A program made the translations under genes and the position numbers. Source: Amoebophrya sp. A120 (lineage: Eukaryota > Sar > Dinophyceae > Syndiniales > Amoebophryaceae). Taken from it: a stretch of 64,000 nt of DNA. Of the stretch, positions 35,012 to 45,166 are shown piece after piece (within the stretch, counting starts at the first letter, position 1; every line of letters begins with the position of its first letter). Where the stretch lies: assembly GCA_905178155.1 (NCBI GenBank), contig CAJINV010000002.1:6056476-6120475 (forward strand). The letters run 5' to 3'. Below the pieces are notes generated by a model that saw only the letters and a list, made by a program, of their open reading frames with translations, was not told the DNA's origin and did no database searches.

Positions 35012-36981
35012 TCACTTCCGATACATCGTTGCCTGTCCCAAGGCACTGAGCACCAACTCCGTTCCCAGCCGCACGGTCGGCGACACGTGCTTGCCGATCA
35101 GGACGTCCAGGTCCCCGTGCATTTTCAGTTTCTTGGAGTAGTCCGACAGGGTGTCGATGACCGGATTGATTTCGACCAAGTCCATGGACACGAGGCGCCG
35201 GGTCAGTGCCAGCTCCTCGCAAATGTAGTGGGCCTCCCGATACGTGAGCCCCCCGCGCGCACAGGTCCCGGTGCCGGGCGCGATGCTCGGGTCGCACCCA
35301 TCAATGTCGAAGGACAAATGAATAGGCCGGCGGGCGTTCGGGTCGATGCGCCGCAGCGCTTCCTTGATCACGTTCGCGATGCCCAACTCGTCCACGTCCC
35401 GCATCGTATGCATTGCAAAAGTGATTTTTATCGCGCTCGTAGTAATGGCTGTCATGTTGCACCACAAATTTGTCTCAAGGCAAAGTTCGCCTTCGTCGAA
35501 GTCGCATTTTTAATGCTGAGCTAATTTGTTTTTGGTACCACCAGTATTAATCGGAAGATTATACTTTTGCGATTCATACATCGTGAAGAAGTGCAGATCG
35601 GAATTGCGCATCAACTCCGCCTCCCCGGGGTCGATGTCGCGCAGGCCGATGAAGCAGAAGTTGTGCGCATTGACCACGGGCTTGCAGTTCTCCGGCATCC
35701 AGGTTTCGAACCCTTTTGGGTGGGAGTCGAACCAGCCCATGACGTGCGCCGCTGGCATTCCGTGGTAGTGCCCGGAGGGGGAGGTCTTGGGTGTGTTGCA
35801 GTCCCCGTGCGCGTCCACCCAAATGACACAGAGGTCGGGGTAGATCTGCTGCATAGCGGTAATTGTGGATACCGCGACAGCGTGATCGCCTCCGACCGTA
35901 AGTTGAAAGGGCCGAGGGATTTTCAGCTTGCTGGTAAGTGCTGTTGCATGTGGACCGGGAATATTTGAGATTTGCTGCTCCCCCGCCTGCTGCTGGAACA
36001 GTGACGCCGTTGGCATTGGTGCCGCTCCTACCGTGCCCCCGTTCCCGCTATTCATGTTATCTGCGCTCATCATGCTAGTCGTGGTTTTCCTGTGAATCCG
36101 GAGGATTTCCTGGTACAGGTGCTCGCAAGCCGGCCCGATTAAATCCAGGTTCTTGATGGGTTTTTCTACCCCATTGCTTCCTGCGGGAGACGGATTCCGG
36201 TGACCACAACTCGCTGCGAGGACGGTGGGGTGATTCTGATTCGCTGCGCCGGTGGGTGTCACGCCCGGGTTGGTCGAAATTGGGCTCTGCATCGTGGATT
36301 TTGTCGTGGTCGGTGTGATGTCCTCTGCCTCCGAGGCGGTCCCGCTGGAGGTGTGGGCCGCGTCGAGCAGCCCTTGTTCCAGCAACCAATCGCCAAAGGA
36401 AATTTTCGCTCGGATCCCGGGGGTGTTGCGCCACGTGTCGAAGTTCTCGCGGGTGATCGTGTTTTTCTTCTGAAAGAGTTCGTATGAACCGCAAAAGTGT
36501 AGTATCGCACTCGTATAAATGCATTACCTCAGCATGAGAAATAAAACTTGTAATGCAGATTTGCCTTGGGAACAAGATTTGTAATGCAAGGCCTGCATTT
36601 ATACGAGTACGATACTTTTGCACACGATAGTTCGTCCTCCTCCGCCATTTTCTGCGCGAGTGCGATCGTGTTTTGCTCACTAGCACTTGTGCCTGCCGCA
36701 AGCCCCTTTTCCCGAAACAAGGCGTCGAAGTCCACATCGCCGTAGTCTTTCCACGTGTACCCCAGCTTTTTCACGAGACTGGCGAGGTGGGCCGCCCGCA
36801 CGGCCTGGGGCGCCACCTCGAGGCCGCGGAGGTTCTGCCCGATGCTCATGCCCGCCCCGAGAAAGGCCACGGAATCGATGGGGAAGATCACCTTCTTCGA
36901 GTCCGCCCGGTGTCCCACGGTGGTCTCGTAGCCCGCCGTAGCGGACGGCAGCTGAGACTTGGGCGTGGCGCCGGACGACAT
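35012..36981 (-). CDS. Arginase (L-arginine amidinohydrolase)
   Basis: Exons 36981-36630, 36477-35579 and 35401-35012 give 1,641 nt, 546 residues. The enzyme hydrolyses arginine to ornithine and urea using two Mn ions. All ligand motifs are present: GGDHAVA (near 35,895), DAHGDCNTP (near 35,810), SFDIDGCDPSIAPGTGT (near 35,300) and SMDLVEINP (near 35,180). The N-terminal half carries the expected FLGAGMSIGQNLRGLEVAPQAVR start. Length exceeds the usual 300-350 residues because of a Ser/Thr/Asn-rich insertion (about 36,000-36,370) ahead of GGDH. The start MSSGATPKS is an ATG with no clear targeting peptide. Both introns are inserted elements; no GT-AG intron is needed. Arginase could also be an agmatinase-like relative, but the substrate-side DAHGD-CNT reading favours arginase. 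Confidence 0.92.
35407..35578. mobile_element. Introner-like element, diverged TIR family 2
   Basis: A 172-bp element with left end TATGCATTGCAAAAGTGATT and right end (reverse complement) TATGAATCGCAAAAGTATAA. The duplication CATCG is perfect at 35402-35406 and 35579-35583. Excision joins LHFFTM to RDVDELG in arginase. Confidence 0.9.
36483..36629. mobile_element. Introner-like element, TIR family 2
   Basis: A 147-bp element close in length and sequence to 19318-19467. The TIR core is GTATCGCACTCGTATAAATG / TTTATACGAGTACGATACTT. The duplication GTTCG is perfect at 36478-36482 and 36630-36634. Excision joins AEEDEL to FQKKNTITREN. Confidence 0.93.
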
Positions 36982-38074
36982 GACGTAGTTGAAAAAATCT
37001 TATGGTTCTTCCGTGCCTAATTTGTGATTGTGAAGGGTCGTTGTTCCAATTTTCATATGATACTACACGAGCGTGACTACTTGCTGATCTTCAAAAAAAA
37101 GGCCTTTCAACCGCAACATTACGAAGAAGATGAACTTTCTGAGCATTTGGAAATAACATCGGGTAGTACTAGCACTTCGGGGGGGCGGCAGAACTCTATT
37201 GTTGCAACAGCGACTTTAAACAAAATGAGAAAACGAGGCCACAGTGGAAGCAAGATGATAGTGAGTTACAACCACAAAAGCAAAACAGAATGAAGTAAGG
37301 GGATGTGGTAATCATGGTGCTCTGAAGGCAAAGAAACACGTAGACGACAAGAACTCTACTACGTAAATAAGAATCGCTCGATCTTCTGGTGCTGACACGC
37401 AAATGTTGATTTCCGAATCTCCCAAGGCTACGATCCTGCGAGTCCCACAGTTGGTTGCGATCAACTTCCGGAAAGGTTCAAGTCAATGAAAAAACAGGAC
37501 AGAGTCTTGATGTGTAGTGCTGTAGTCAGCATGTGAAGTTTTAATTTTTTGCTCCACGTCCACCCTCGCCGGAAGAATAAACAAGGATCCAGGACTAGCA
37601 AGCAAAACCGATTTGACTATTAGCAGGAGCTATCGAACACGCTATTTGAAGGAGTACGAGCATAGATGAACGCCTATTTTTTGTTTATCGTGCAACAAGT
37701 GTTGATTTTACATTTATTCATTCAATCCTACATTGTTCGAGGAGGGACGAGAGAACAAAAACTACGTGTACGTACATGCAGAGCCATTTTTCCTATATGT
37801 TATCAGAAGTTGCCACGTCGGGAGCCAGGCCGTAGTTGCAACATTTTTCTACATAGCGCCTCAACAATGAGTCGCCAGGACAAAGTAAGTAGTAAGTTCC
37901 GCCTACGTCATCATCAAATCAAAGGCAGACCTGTTGTAAATGAGAAGCCTTAGCAGGCTCGGTCCAAATGCAGATAATAACAGTGCGCGAGCAGTACGGC
38001 TGCGGTCTGTATTTGTTTTAAAGATAGTAGCAAGGGTCTACCCTCTATTTTCTCATTTTGAACAAATACGTGCT
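36982..38074. other. Intergenic, no supported gene
   Basis: Upstream of arginase and downstream of the 379-codon gene. Plus-strand frames at 37024-37293 and 37666-37953 have no recognisable content. Confidence 0.45.
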
Positions 38075-39214
38075 TCAAAAAACCGGCACCTGTCCGGCTT
38101 TCATCTTTTTATCGTAACAGTACGCCGTCCACAAATCCAGGAAGAAATTTTGCATTCTTGCATCATTCCAGATTCTTTCCAGGCTTCGGGTGTGTTGGGT
38201 CTTCGCAGCCTTGTAGGCAGCGATATCGCGTTCCGAATATACTGGACGAAACACCTCATCCGAAGAAATCACGTCTTCACGCCGTCGACGACCCATCAAC
38301 GTCTCATAATTTTCTCGCAGCTCGAGTTTCACCAGCTGGCTCACCACTTCTCTTTTCACTTTTTCCAGGCCGTTTTCCCAGATTTCGCGAGTTTGCTGCT
38401 CCATTGATGTTTTCTGCGCCACAGTACGTTCCTCGCCAGAAGTTCTTCTGGCTGCCGGCTCCTCGTCAGCTGCACGGGGGCGAAATAAAAGCGAAGAGGT
38501 AGACCCGCTTGACGTGCTATTTGTATTTGCAGCGACCACTGGTTTCCCAGACGGAGAACGACGTCGTCCTCCTGTAATACTTGCAGAAGCGCCAGCAGCT
38601 TCCCATTTAACATGATCAACACAAGCAACGCTGCTGCTTCCTTCCAGGGCGGCTACAAGGAGTTTCGCGGGACTCAATATTACAGTGTTTATTCCCGACT
38701 GAAGGGTGTGAAGATTTGATGAGGTGGCGCCATCTTCTAGCGTAGAAGTGGACTCTCCTTCATCTTCTCCTCCACCTTCCCAGGTGGAATCGACACTCAA
38801 CATGGTCATGGGCCGCATCTCGGGGTGCAGCTGCCTCGTGCGCCGCAAGTCCAACGTTCGGCTCAAAGTGCGCGACTGCGCCGCCAAAGCAGCTGATGTA
38901 GTGCGTCTTCTTCTAGAAGGAGTAGTAAGAGCGCCGGCACAAGAACTTCTTGCTAGGGATCTGTCATTGCGTGCCTCGACCATAATTTCCTCCATAATGC
39001 GGCCAAACTCCGCGTCAAATACAGGGGAACTTTGCAGCCGACGTCCTGGAGTACCGGCTCGCTGCTCCTCGCCGGGGCCGAGTAACCCGCTTCCGGTACT
39101 AGAGAAATCCTCCGACAAACCCGTCCATCTGCAAAAGCTGTCGCGAAGGGACCGATAAGGCGCTGCCAGAGGGCGGGCAAAAAGATGGAACGGAAAAAAG
39201 TCCTTACTGCTCAC
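38075..39214 (-). CDS. Uncharacterised 379-codon protein, 5' end unsettled
   Basis: One long minus-strand frame. It opens at a GTG (39214), so the true start is either in an upstream exon I could not find or at the internal ATG near 38,995 (MEEIMVEARND). The N-terminal part (FPFHLFARPLAAPYRSLRDSF) is protein-like, which favours a missing first exon. The middle is Arg/Ser-rich. The C-terminal 110 residues (TREIWENGLEKVKREVVSQLVKLELRENYE...) form a likely helical, charged segment ending KMKAGQVPVF. No domain recognised; no inserted element inside. Confidence 0.6.
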   Translation of the reverse strand: MSSKDFFPFHLFARPLAAPYRSLRDSFCRWTGLSEDFSSTGSGLLGPGEEQRAGTPGRRLQSSPVFDAEFGRIMEEIMVEARNDRSLARSSCAGALTTPSRRRRTTSAALAAQSRTLSRTLDLRRTRQLHPEMRPMTMLSVDSTWEGGGEDEGESTSTLEDGATSSNLHTLQSGINTVILSPAKLLVAALEGSSSVACVDHVKWEAAGASASITGGRRRSPSGKPVVAANTNSTSSGSTSSLLFRPRAADEEPAARRTSGEERTVAQKTSMEQQTREIWENGLEKVKREVVSQLVKLELRENYETLMGRRRREDVISSDEVFRPVYSERDIAAYKAAKTQHTRSLERIWNDARMQNFFLDLWTAYCYDKKMKAGQVPVF

Positions 39215-39530
39215 GTATCTGCCGTTGTACTAGGTCGGTACCACAACGACTACCACAACGACTGCATTAAAGACGCCCAAATTATGGCGATGAGTTCGAA
39301 AGTACGAACTCGATCGGCGGTTGAATGTAATCGATTCTGCAGCTCGTGTAGACTTCTAATATCTAAGCTTATTGCTTATGCTTACTGGTGAGATGAGCGC
39401 GATGCTAATTAGTCATTTTATCTCATGATGTTTTAGAAACGACCGCAGTGGTGATGCATAGAGAGTTGGAGTCGCCTCCTCATGGCGATGGCGAAAAGTT
39501 TGTTTACTTTCTTCCCAAAAGCAGAACCAT
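39215..39530. other. Short intergenic stretch
   Basis: Between the Cys-rich gene and the 379-codon gene. It may hold the missing 5' exon of the latter. A small direct repeat ACCACAACGACT/ACCACAACGACT lies at about 39,240-39,263. No other feature seen. Confidence 0.35.
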
Positions 39531-40717
39531 TCATAGCGTTTTGACCGGTCTTGCAGACACATGATCACTAAGTAGAAGATCTCTAAAAGGATAAAAGTAC
39601 GCACTTGCATCACGAATGTTGATGTCTCTTCGCTCGCCAAAGCCATCGACTTCCTCATCCTGCTGAGGTGGGACAACGTCGTTGATAGCGTGGATCCGGG
39701 GTAGTATCCCGCCCCGCCACCCAGAGAAAGTTACTCCCAGCACACAGCAACCACACAGCGCGTTACAGCTGTTGTCAAGGCAGTCTCCGAGAAGCATGCC
39801 TGAGACATCCGTTCCGGGAAGGTGTTTATTGTGGCCAAAAGTGTCGCTAGTACTAGTCGCACAAATCATTCTAACGCGGCCTCTGGCAGATTACTGTCTT
39901 CAGCTTCACAGCTGACGTGATCCTCTTTTTCCAGAAAACTTTCATACAAAAACTGCATTTTTCTGCTTCTTGTAAGTCGTTTGCATAGTAGACACACGGC
40001 AACTCTGTACTCCTAGTACGCTCCTACTTTTGATAGGAACTTGCGTGGTGCGCAGCGGCGGCGAGGGTGGCCGGGTTGCAGGTCTGGTACGCCACGGCCC
40101 CGGCGATGCAGCAGCTCGCGCCGCAACAACACGCGTCACACAGCAGTGGTAGTGCGACGGTGCTACACCTGCAGCAGCCCGGGGCCCTTGGCTCCCCGCC
40201 GGCGTCGCTGGTACAGAGGGCCCAGGAAGAGCTTACCGGGCCGGCGAGACAGCAGCAACATTTCGCATCCGCTACTGAAAAAAAATCGGCCGCGGTGTCG
40301 GGTCGGACGCAAGTACTGGCACAAATAAAGGGGCCGCAATACAAGTAGACAAGCGTGGTTAGGGCGCAGTCGCACGTGCGCAAACACGGGTGGAGGCACC
40401 ATTCCCGAAGGCATGGCGCGACTTTGTCCACCGCGAAACGAGTAGCGCGGCTCAAACTTCGTGCACTTCCCCCAAGAACATCGATCACCAGCAGTTCCAG
40501 TGCCTAGGAACGGAGTGGCTTCTGAAGGCTGGTAATCTGGGTGCGTCTCACTTTCCTCTCCGCCGGACGAGGATCCGCTGCTCTCCGTATTTCGACCTGC
40601 AGGCTGACCAGCCCGATCTCGCACAAGCCTAATGTCCTCTTCGGAGTAGCCGAGCGCTTCCAGAACGCCTGGGTTGCAGCAGGGAACCACACGTCGGGCC
40701 GTATGCTGGTGCCACAT
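39531..40717 (-). CDS. Uncharacterised Cys-rich protein, exon joins unresolved
   Basis: Three open pieces on the minus strand appear to belong together. The first starts at ATG 40717 (MWHQHTARRVVPCCNPG...GYSEEDIRL). The second, in another frame, begins after an AG near 40,501 (ALELLVIDVLGGSARSL) and is very Cys-rich: CLREWCLHPCLRTCDC, CCCCLAG, GCCRCSTVALPLLCDACCCGASCC, ending HHASSYQK near 40,024. The third (39,870-39,531) reads GDCLDNSCNALCGCCVLGVTFSGW and stops after SARPVKTL. The clustered Cys pairs recall PLAC8 or CYSTM-type proteins, but the spacing does not match closely enough to name. Exact splice sites are not determined. Confidence 0.45.
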
Positions 40718-40864
40718 AGCGGTCTCCTTCAGCCTACCGTAAAACCGGAGGAGCAAGTATGATAATTCACATCACCAACATGACCTCCCACTCTTGTCCT
40801 TTGCAAAGGTGCGTTGCCGTTCACGCAATGAAGTACAGCATAATATAATGTACGTTGGAATTCA

Positions 40865-43348
40865 TCAAAAAAATGCTGCGTGAACCACTTGTACTGCGCA
40901 TGACAAATAACAACATATTGATGGTGCTAGTGATGCCGATTCTGGCTGGGATAGCAGCGCCTCCACAGTGATTGGCGGGCCGGATGACATCAGAGGGCTG
41001 CGCGTCGCGTCCTCCACATCGTTCTCTTCGTTGGATGATGAGGATGAACTTGATGCAAGTTCATCTCCTTCGCCCGAATCGGACCCTCCGTCATCTTCTG
41101 TCGGTCGCCGCCCGTGTTCCGGTCCAGAGGACGGCTTTTGCAACAAATCACCCTGTAGTCGTGCGGAATCTGTTGATGTTGATGAACTAGAGGCGACCAC
41201 GGCCCCGATACTCGTGGTTTTTTTATGTTTGCTCCTTCTATATTCGCGGTCTAAAAAGTGTCCGCTGATATGCTCACCGGTCTTCTGAAAATGCCTTCGT
41301 CGCCGTTTCTTTTGGCGTTTGATCACTTGGGCAAGACTTTTTTCCTCAGCAGGCGTGCTGGTGCCGGCGCCAGATTTACAGACGGTTTCAAATTCTGGGT
41401 CTTGTCGTTTCATCAGTTCGAGCTCCGTGGTGGCGAGACGTCTCTCTTGCGACGGAGACGAATAGTTCATGGCACGACGAGGATAGTTCCCTCTACACTT
41501 GCGGTGTCTTCGGCCGTTGTAACCTCCGAGTTTCTTCGGCTTGAAAGTGGCCGAACCACGTGAACTCGTGTAGGTGCAGCTCTTCGGGGTTCTTGCGGAA
41601 GAAATCTCGAACAATTCCTCGAAAAAAATCCCCAATGCGTGTTCCAGCCCGTCGCGGGCCCGCACGATGTCCAGTGCTGTGTGGAGGCGCATGTCCACTA
41701 CAGGGGGCACCCGGGCACTAAAACTCTCATGCTGTTGTGTGCGAGCCTGCTCGGGCCCCGGGGCCGCGCTGGTCGCGGATCTTTTCCCGCGCGGCCCGTC
41801 TTTTCGTCGTAGACCAACACCCGAAGTGCTGCTGTCGTGCGGGCGCGCTCCCGCACTTGCACTCCCACTTGCAACGATATTCACAATTTGCGCACGAACA
41901 TCGTGGAGCTCGTAGGAAGCACTTTCGACATAGCTCTTCACGTGATTCCAGAGCTGCTTGCGCTCCGCTGGTGTAAGTATTTCTAGATTCTGTTCTAGCA
42001 TGCGTCTAGGTCTACTTCCACCTGCCGTGCGCCGGGTGCTCTGGGTTGCAGATCGGTCGTGGTCTCCCTTCAAGAACAAAGAAAGCAACTCATCGACAGC
42101 TTCCATCGTGATTCCATCGTAGCACACGTACCGCGGGCAAAGGCTGGTTTGGCAGTAGCACGCCTGTGCGATGGGTTGGCACGCGTCGGCCACGTCGAGA
42201 GGAAAAAAGTGGAGGCCAGGAGCCTCTTGCTGCTGCGGCGGCCCGGAAACCACGTCGTGTTTTTCTTTTGGCATTTTACCGCCTTCTGAGACGAAGCTTC
42301 GGCCGCAGATTCTGCGGTCTACTTTACCATCCTTCTCCTGCCGCCCTTCGACGTGTTCTTCGTCTCCGCGGGAGAACAGAAACCCACCACTGCGTGCTGG
42401 AGGTCTAGTCTGCAAATAATCACCGTGGAGCTTGCGCTTAGGAAGACCCTCACGGTCGTGCTCAACAACCGGGTCTCCAGCCTGTTGCTCGTCTTGCCCC
42501 TGAACGACCTGGTCCCAGTAGTGCAGCACGATTGGCCACTGGGATTTCTCCTGGCCCTCCGCGCACACCGGGCACGACTTGCGCCTTGCGAGACCGGAAT
42601 TACGCAGCTCGTAGTTCCGCGCACAGGCCGGGCAAACTACGTGCCCACAGGGGTAGACCGACACGGATTTTTTTCGAGCTGTCGGGGCCTCATTCGAGGG
42701 GAACGAGGCGGAGGAAACTGGTGCGACAGCAGGTGTAGTTGGATTTGTTGGTGGGCCGGCTGCACCGAAACGTTGAGGTTGACCATCTAAATCTCCAGCT
42801 TTCCCGTTTGTTGTTTCATCTCCCTTGTAGTTATTAGGGTTACAGCTACACTTCCCATCTACTGTGCCCTCTATTTCATTCGGATTTCCAGGGTCATTGT
42901 GCTCTCCTCCGACGATATTTTCCTTCAAGCAAATGACGCAGGCTTGCTCTTTCAACAGGGTCGGCCCACCATCATATTCTTGGTTCGTGAGCCGAAAACG
43001 TAACAGTCGCCACTCCTTTGCGGTGAAGGGCCGGCGAGGATTGGGCAGGAAAAAGTTCATTCCACCGCTTCGGTCTACTTTTTGACGCTGGTCATCTCTT
43101 CGCGGGTACAGTACTTCAGGCTCCTCATCATCCGGTAACATCATGGTCGTTTTGAGATGCGCTCTCGCCCCCATACGCTGTTGGGTCGGAGGTGCAGCTG
43201 TAGAGGACGAGGAGGAGGCTTGTTCTGCATGAGCAGGAACTGGCGGAGAGTCTCTGAAAATACTGCGCGCTCTGGCAACAACTGATATTGATTGCAGGTA
43301 ATAGAGTACCGCCGGAAAAAGGCAGCACTGCAACAAGTCGCTCCTCAT
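40865..43348 (-). CDS. RING-finger protein, putative E3 ubiquitin ligase, single exon
   Basis: An uninterrupted 827-codon frame from ATG 43348. The N-terminus MRSDLLQCCLFPAVLYYLQSISVVA is hydrophobic and may be a signal peptide or anchor. The RING begins with CVICLKEN (near 42,935) and ends CGHVVCPACARNYELR...KSCPVC (near 42,600), giving a C3HC4-type ligand set. The two halves are separated by about 100 residues rich in Gly, Asn and Pro, which is unusual because the first loop of a RING normally spans 9-39 residues. The remainder includes a Cys-containing stretch (CYCQTSLCPRYVCYDG), a helical region, a basic block (KRQKKRRRRHF) and an acidic Ser-rich tail. E3 activity is inferred from the RING alone. 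Confidence 0.75.
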   Translation of the reverse strand: MRSDLLQCCLFPAVLYYLQSISVVARARSIFRDSPPVPAHAEQASSSSSTAAPPTQQRMGARAHLKTTMMLPDDEEPEVLYPRRDDQRQKVDRSGGMNFFLPNPRRPFTAKEWRLLRFRLTNQEYDGGPTLLKEQACVICLKENIVGGEHNDPGNPNEIEGTVDGKCSCNPNNYKGDETTNGKAGDLDGQPQRFGAAGPPTNPTTPAVAPVSSASFPSNEAPTARKKSVSVYPCGHVVCPACARNYELRNSGLARRKSCPVCAEGQEKSQWPIVLHYWDQVVQGQDEQQAGDPVVEHDREGLPKRKLHGDYLQTRPPARSGGFLFSRGDEEHVEGRQEKDGKVDRRICGRSFVSEGGKMPKEKHDVVSGPPQQQEAPGLHFFPLDVADACQPIAQACYCQTSLCPRYVCYDGITMEAVDELLSLFLKGDHDRSATQSTRRTAGGSRPRRMLEQNLEILTPAERKQLWNHVKSYVESASYELHDVRAQIVNIVASGSASAGARPHDSSTSGVGLRRKDGPRGKRSATSAAPGPEQARTQQHESFSARVPPVVDMRLHTALDIVRARDGLEHALGIFFEELFEISSARTPKSCTYTSSRGSATFKPKKLGGYNGRRHRKCRGNYPRRAMNYSSPSQERRLATTELELMKRQDPEFETVCKSGAGTSTPAEEKSLAQVIKRQKKRRRRHFQKTGEHISGHFLDREYRRSKHKKTTSIGAVVASSSSTSTDSARLQGDLLQKPSSGPEHGRRPTEDDGGSDSGEGDELASSSSSSSNEENDVEDATRSPLMSSGPPITVEALLSQPESASLAPSICCYLSCAVQVVHAAFF

Positions 43349-45166
43349 CTTGCACGAACGCTCATGTACGGTCTTTGCGACGTGAATATTTTTTATTCAC
43401 AAAAATAATTTGATGAAACTGAATGAACAAAATCCAAACAGTGGCAGTCATACAGATACAACCACAGCGGCATAGAGCTGGTTGCGCAACTTCTTTCAGC
43501 TTAAGTGCATGACGTAAATTGAAAAAAAATCGATAGGGAGCTGATGGAGCTGCTACTGCTGAAGCCTGAGGCCTGTGAATAGGAAAACCACAACTCTGAT
43601 TGCAAAGAAGCTCTCGCTAAGAAGTTTGGCAAAGCGGAACTCACGTCTCGGAAAGTTGTTTCTAAAATAGCAGGACGAGAGAACAAATCAATTGTTGGAT
43701 ACTGCTCACCTTCTCTTCAAATTTGTCGTTAGGCTTTGTTTTAAGTAGATCTTCTGCGGGTGCGGTAGCGTTGCGAAATAGTTGAATGCGCCCGGGGACC
43801 TTGACACAAGCTTCTGCTTCACGGACGAGTGTACAAATACCATCCAGTAGATGGATCAGGAGGGATGACGTCTTCTTGAAACAGAATATCTTCGGAATTC
43901 GGGATCTTCATGCGAGCGGTCCTTGATCATCTTCCCGGAGAGACAAGGCGACGGCCTCCTTGAACTTCATGATCTGGCTGGAGATATTCTAGCCAATAAA
44001 ACCACTACGCTGACACTTGCAGCTGAACAAGAACAAGGCATGGCACGGAATAGGTGCAGTTCCAAGAACAACAGAGCCAGACGCGATTCATCTGACGGCT
44101 GACGCTTCTTCTCGCAGCGCTGCATCGCAAGGGGTGCGCACTCCTTTTGCTGTTTGTGTTAACCCATGCGCATTCGACATCAGCAAACCCCTTGGGGAAG
44201 ATGCATCGCGTTGACATTCTTCTTCCGGCGCCTGAAGACATACACGCCAAGTGCGTTTTATGTGAGTGCAGTGATTTTATGATTTTCATTTTCTTGGAAA
44301 ATATTATGTGTATGTGGCTTATCGTATTCATTTTTTTTATAGTGGTTCTGCTGCACAGGGACATTTCGACATCACAATTTTCTATGGTGTCATGCTTTAT
44401 CAAGCGAATTTTTCTCCGATCCGTTTTTCATCTGCCTGCTTCTGCTTTTCAGTTCTTCTTCATCCCTACCGTATCATTGATTCATCACCTTCGTCCGTGG
44501 CAAAGAATTGCCGGGCAAAAAAAGTTCCGTAATTAATTTAGTACATCACAATCTTCAACATTCATGTGGTCGTCCTCAACTCTCATTCAAATATCGTTTC
44601 TCACCCTACTGCTACTTTTACATATTTTAATTTAGGCTTACAATTTCATCAACACTCCGCGTCCCCGCTTTCGCATGGTTAGGTCACCACCTACTAGAAA
44701 AGCTCATCCCGTTCCCGCACTCACTCGTTCATGATCTATCGTTATTCTTTTCACGCCGAATTCGGCGATTCGGTGTCGACGTGCTCCGGTCCCTTGGTCT
44801 TGACCTTCATGTTGTCCCCGTGTCCATCGTTCGTCGCCGTGTTCACGCCACTAGTCCCGGCGGTTTGTTTTCTATCGTGTGCAAAGACGTACCCACCCGA
44901 TACTTGCAAATGCCATGTGTAGATCTGCATGCCTAAGAAAAATGTTTCCTATGCGCAGCCCCATCAGGATGCCCATTTTCCAGTCGTGGTGTTTTGGAAC
45001 TTGACATGATGCTCTGATCAACACGATGTTGAGAGCGTCGATTTTTATCTAATGTGGCTTCACTACCCATGCACGACTACACCGCGAGCGCAAACCTGTC
45101 ATGCGCCCCAAGCAGAACGGCAGCAGATCTACTCGTCCCATCTTGACTATCCTCGTGGGGACGTTT
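43349..45166. other. Long intergenic region, no supported gene
   Basis: About 1.8 kb of AT-richer sequence between the RING gene and the 1,002-residue gene. Frames at 44005-44403 (minus) and 44147-44536 (plus) overlap each other and show no domain. No inserted element with paired ends was found. Confidence 0.5.
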
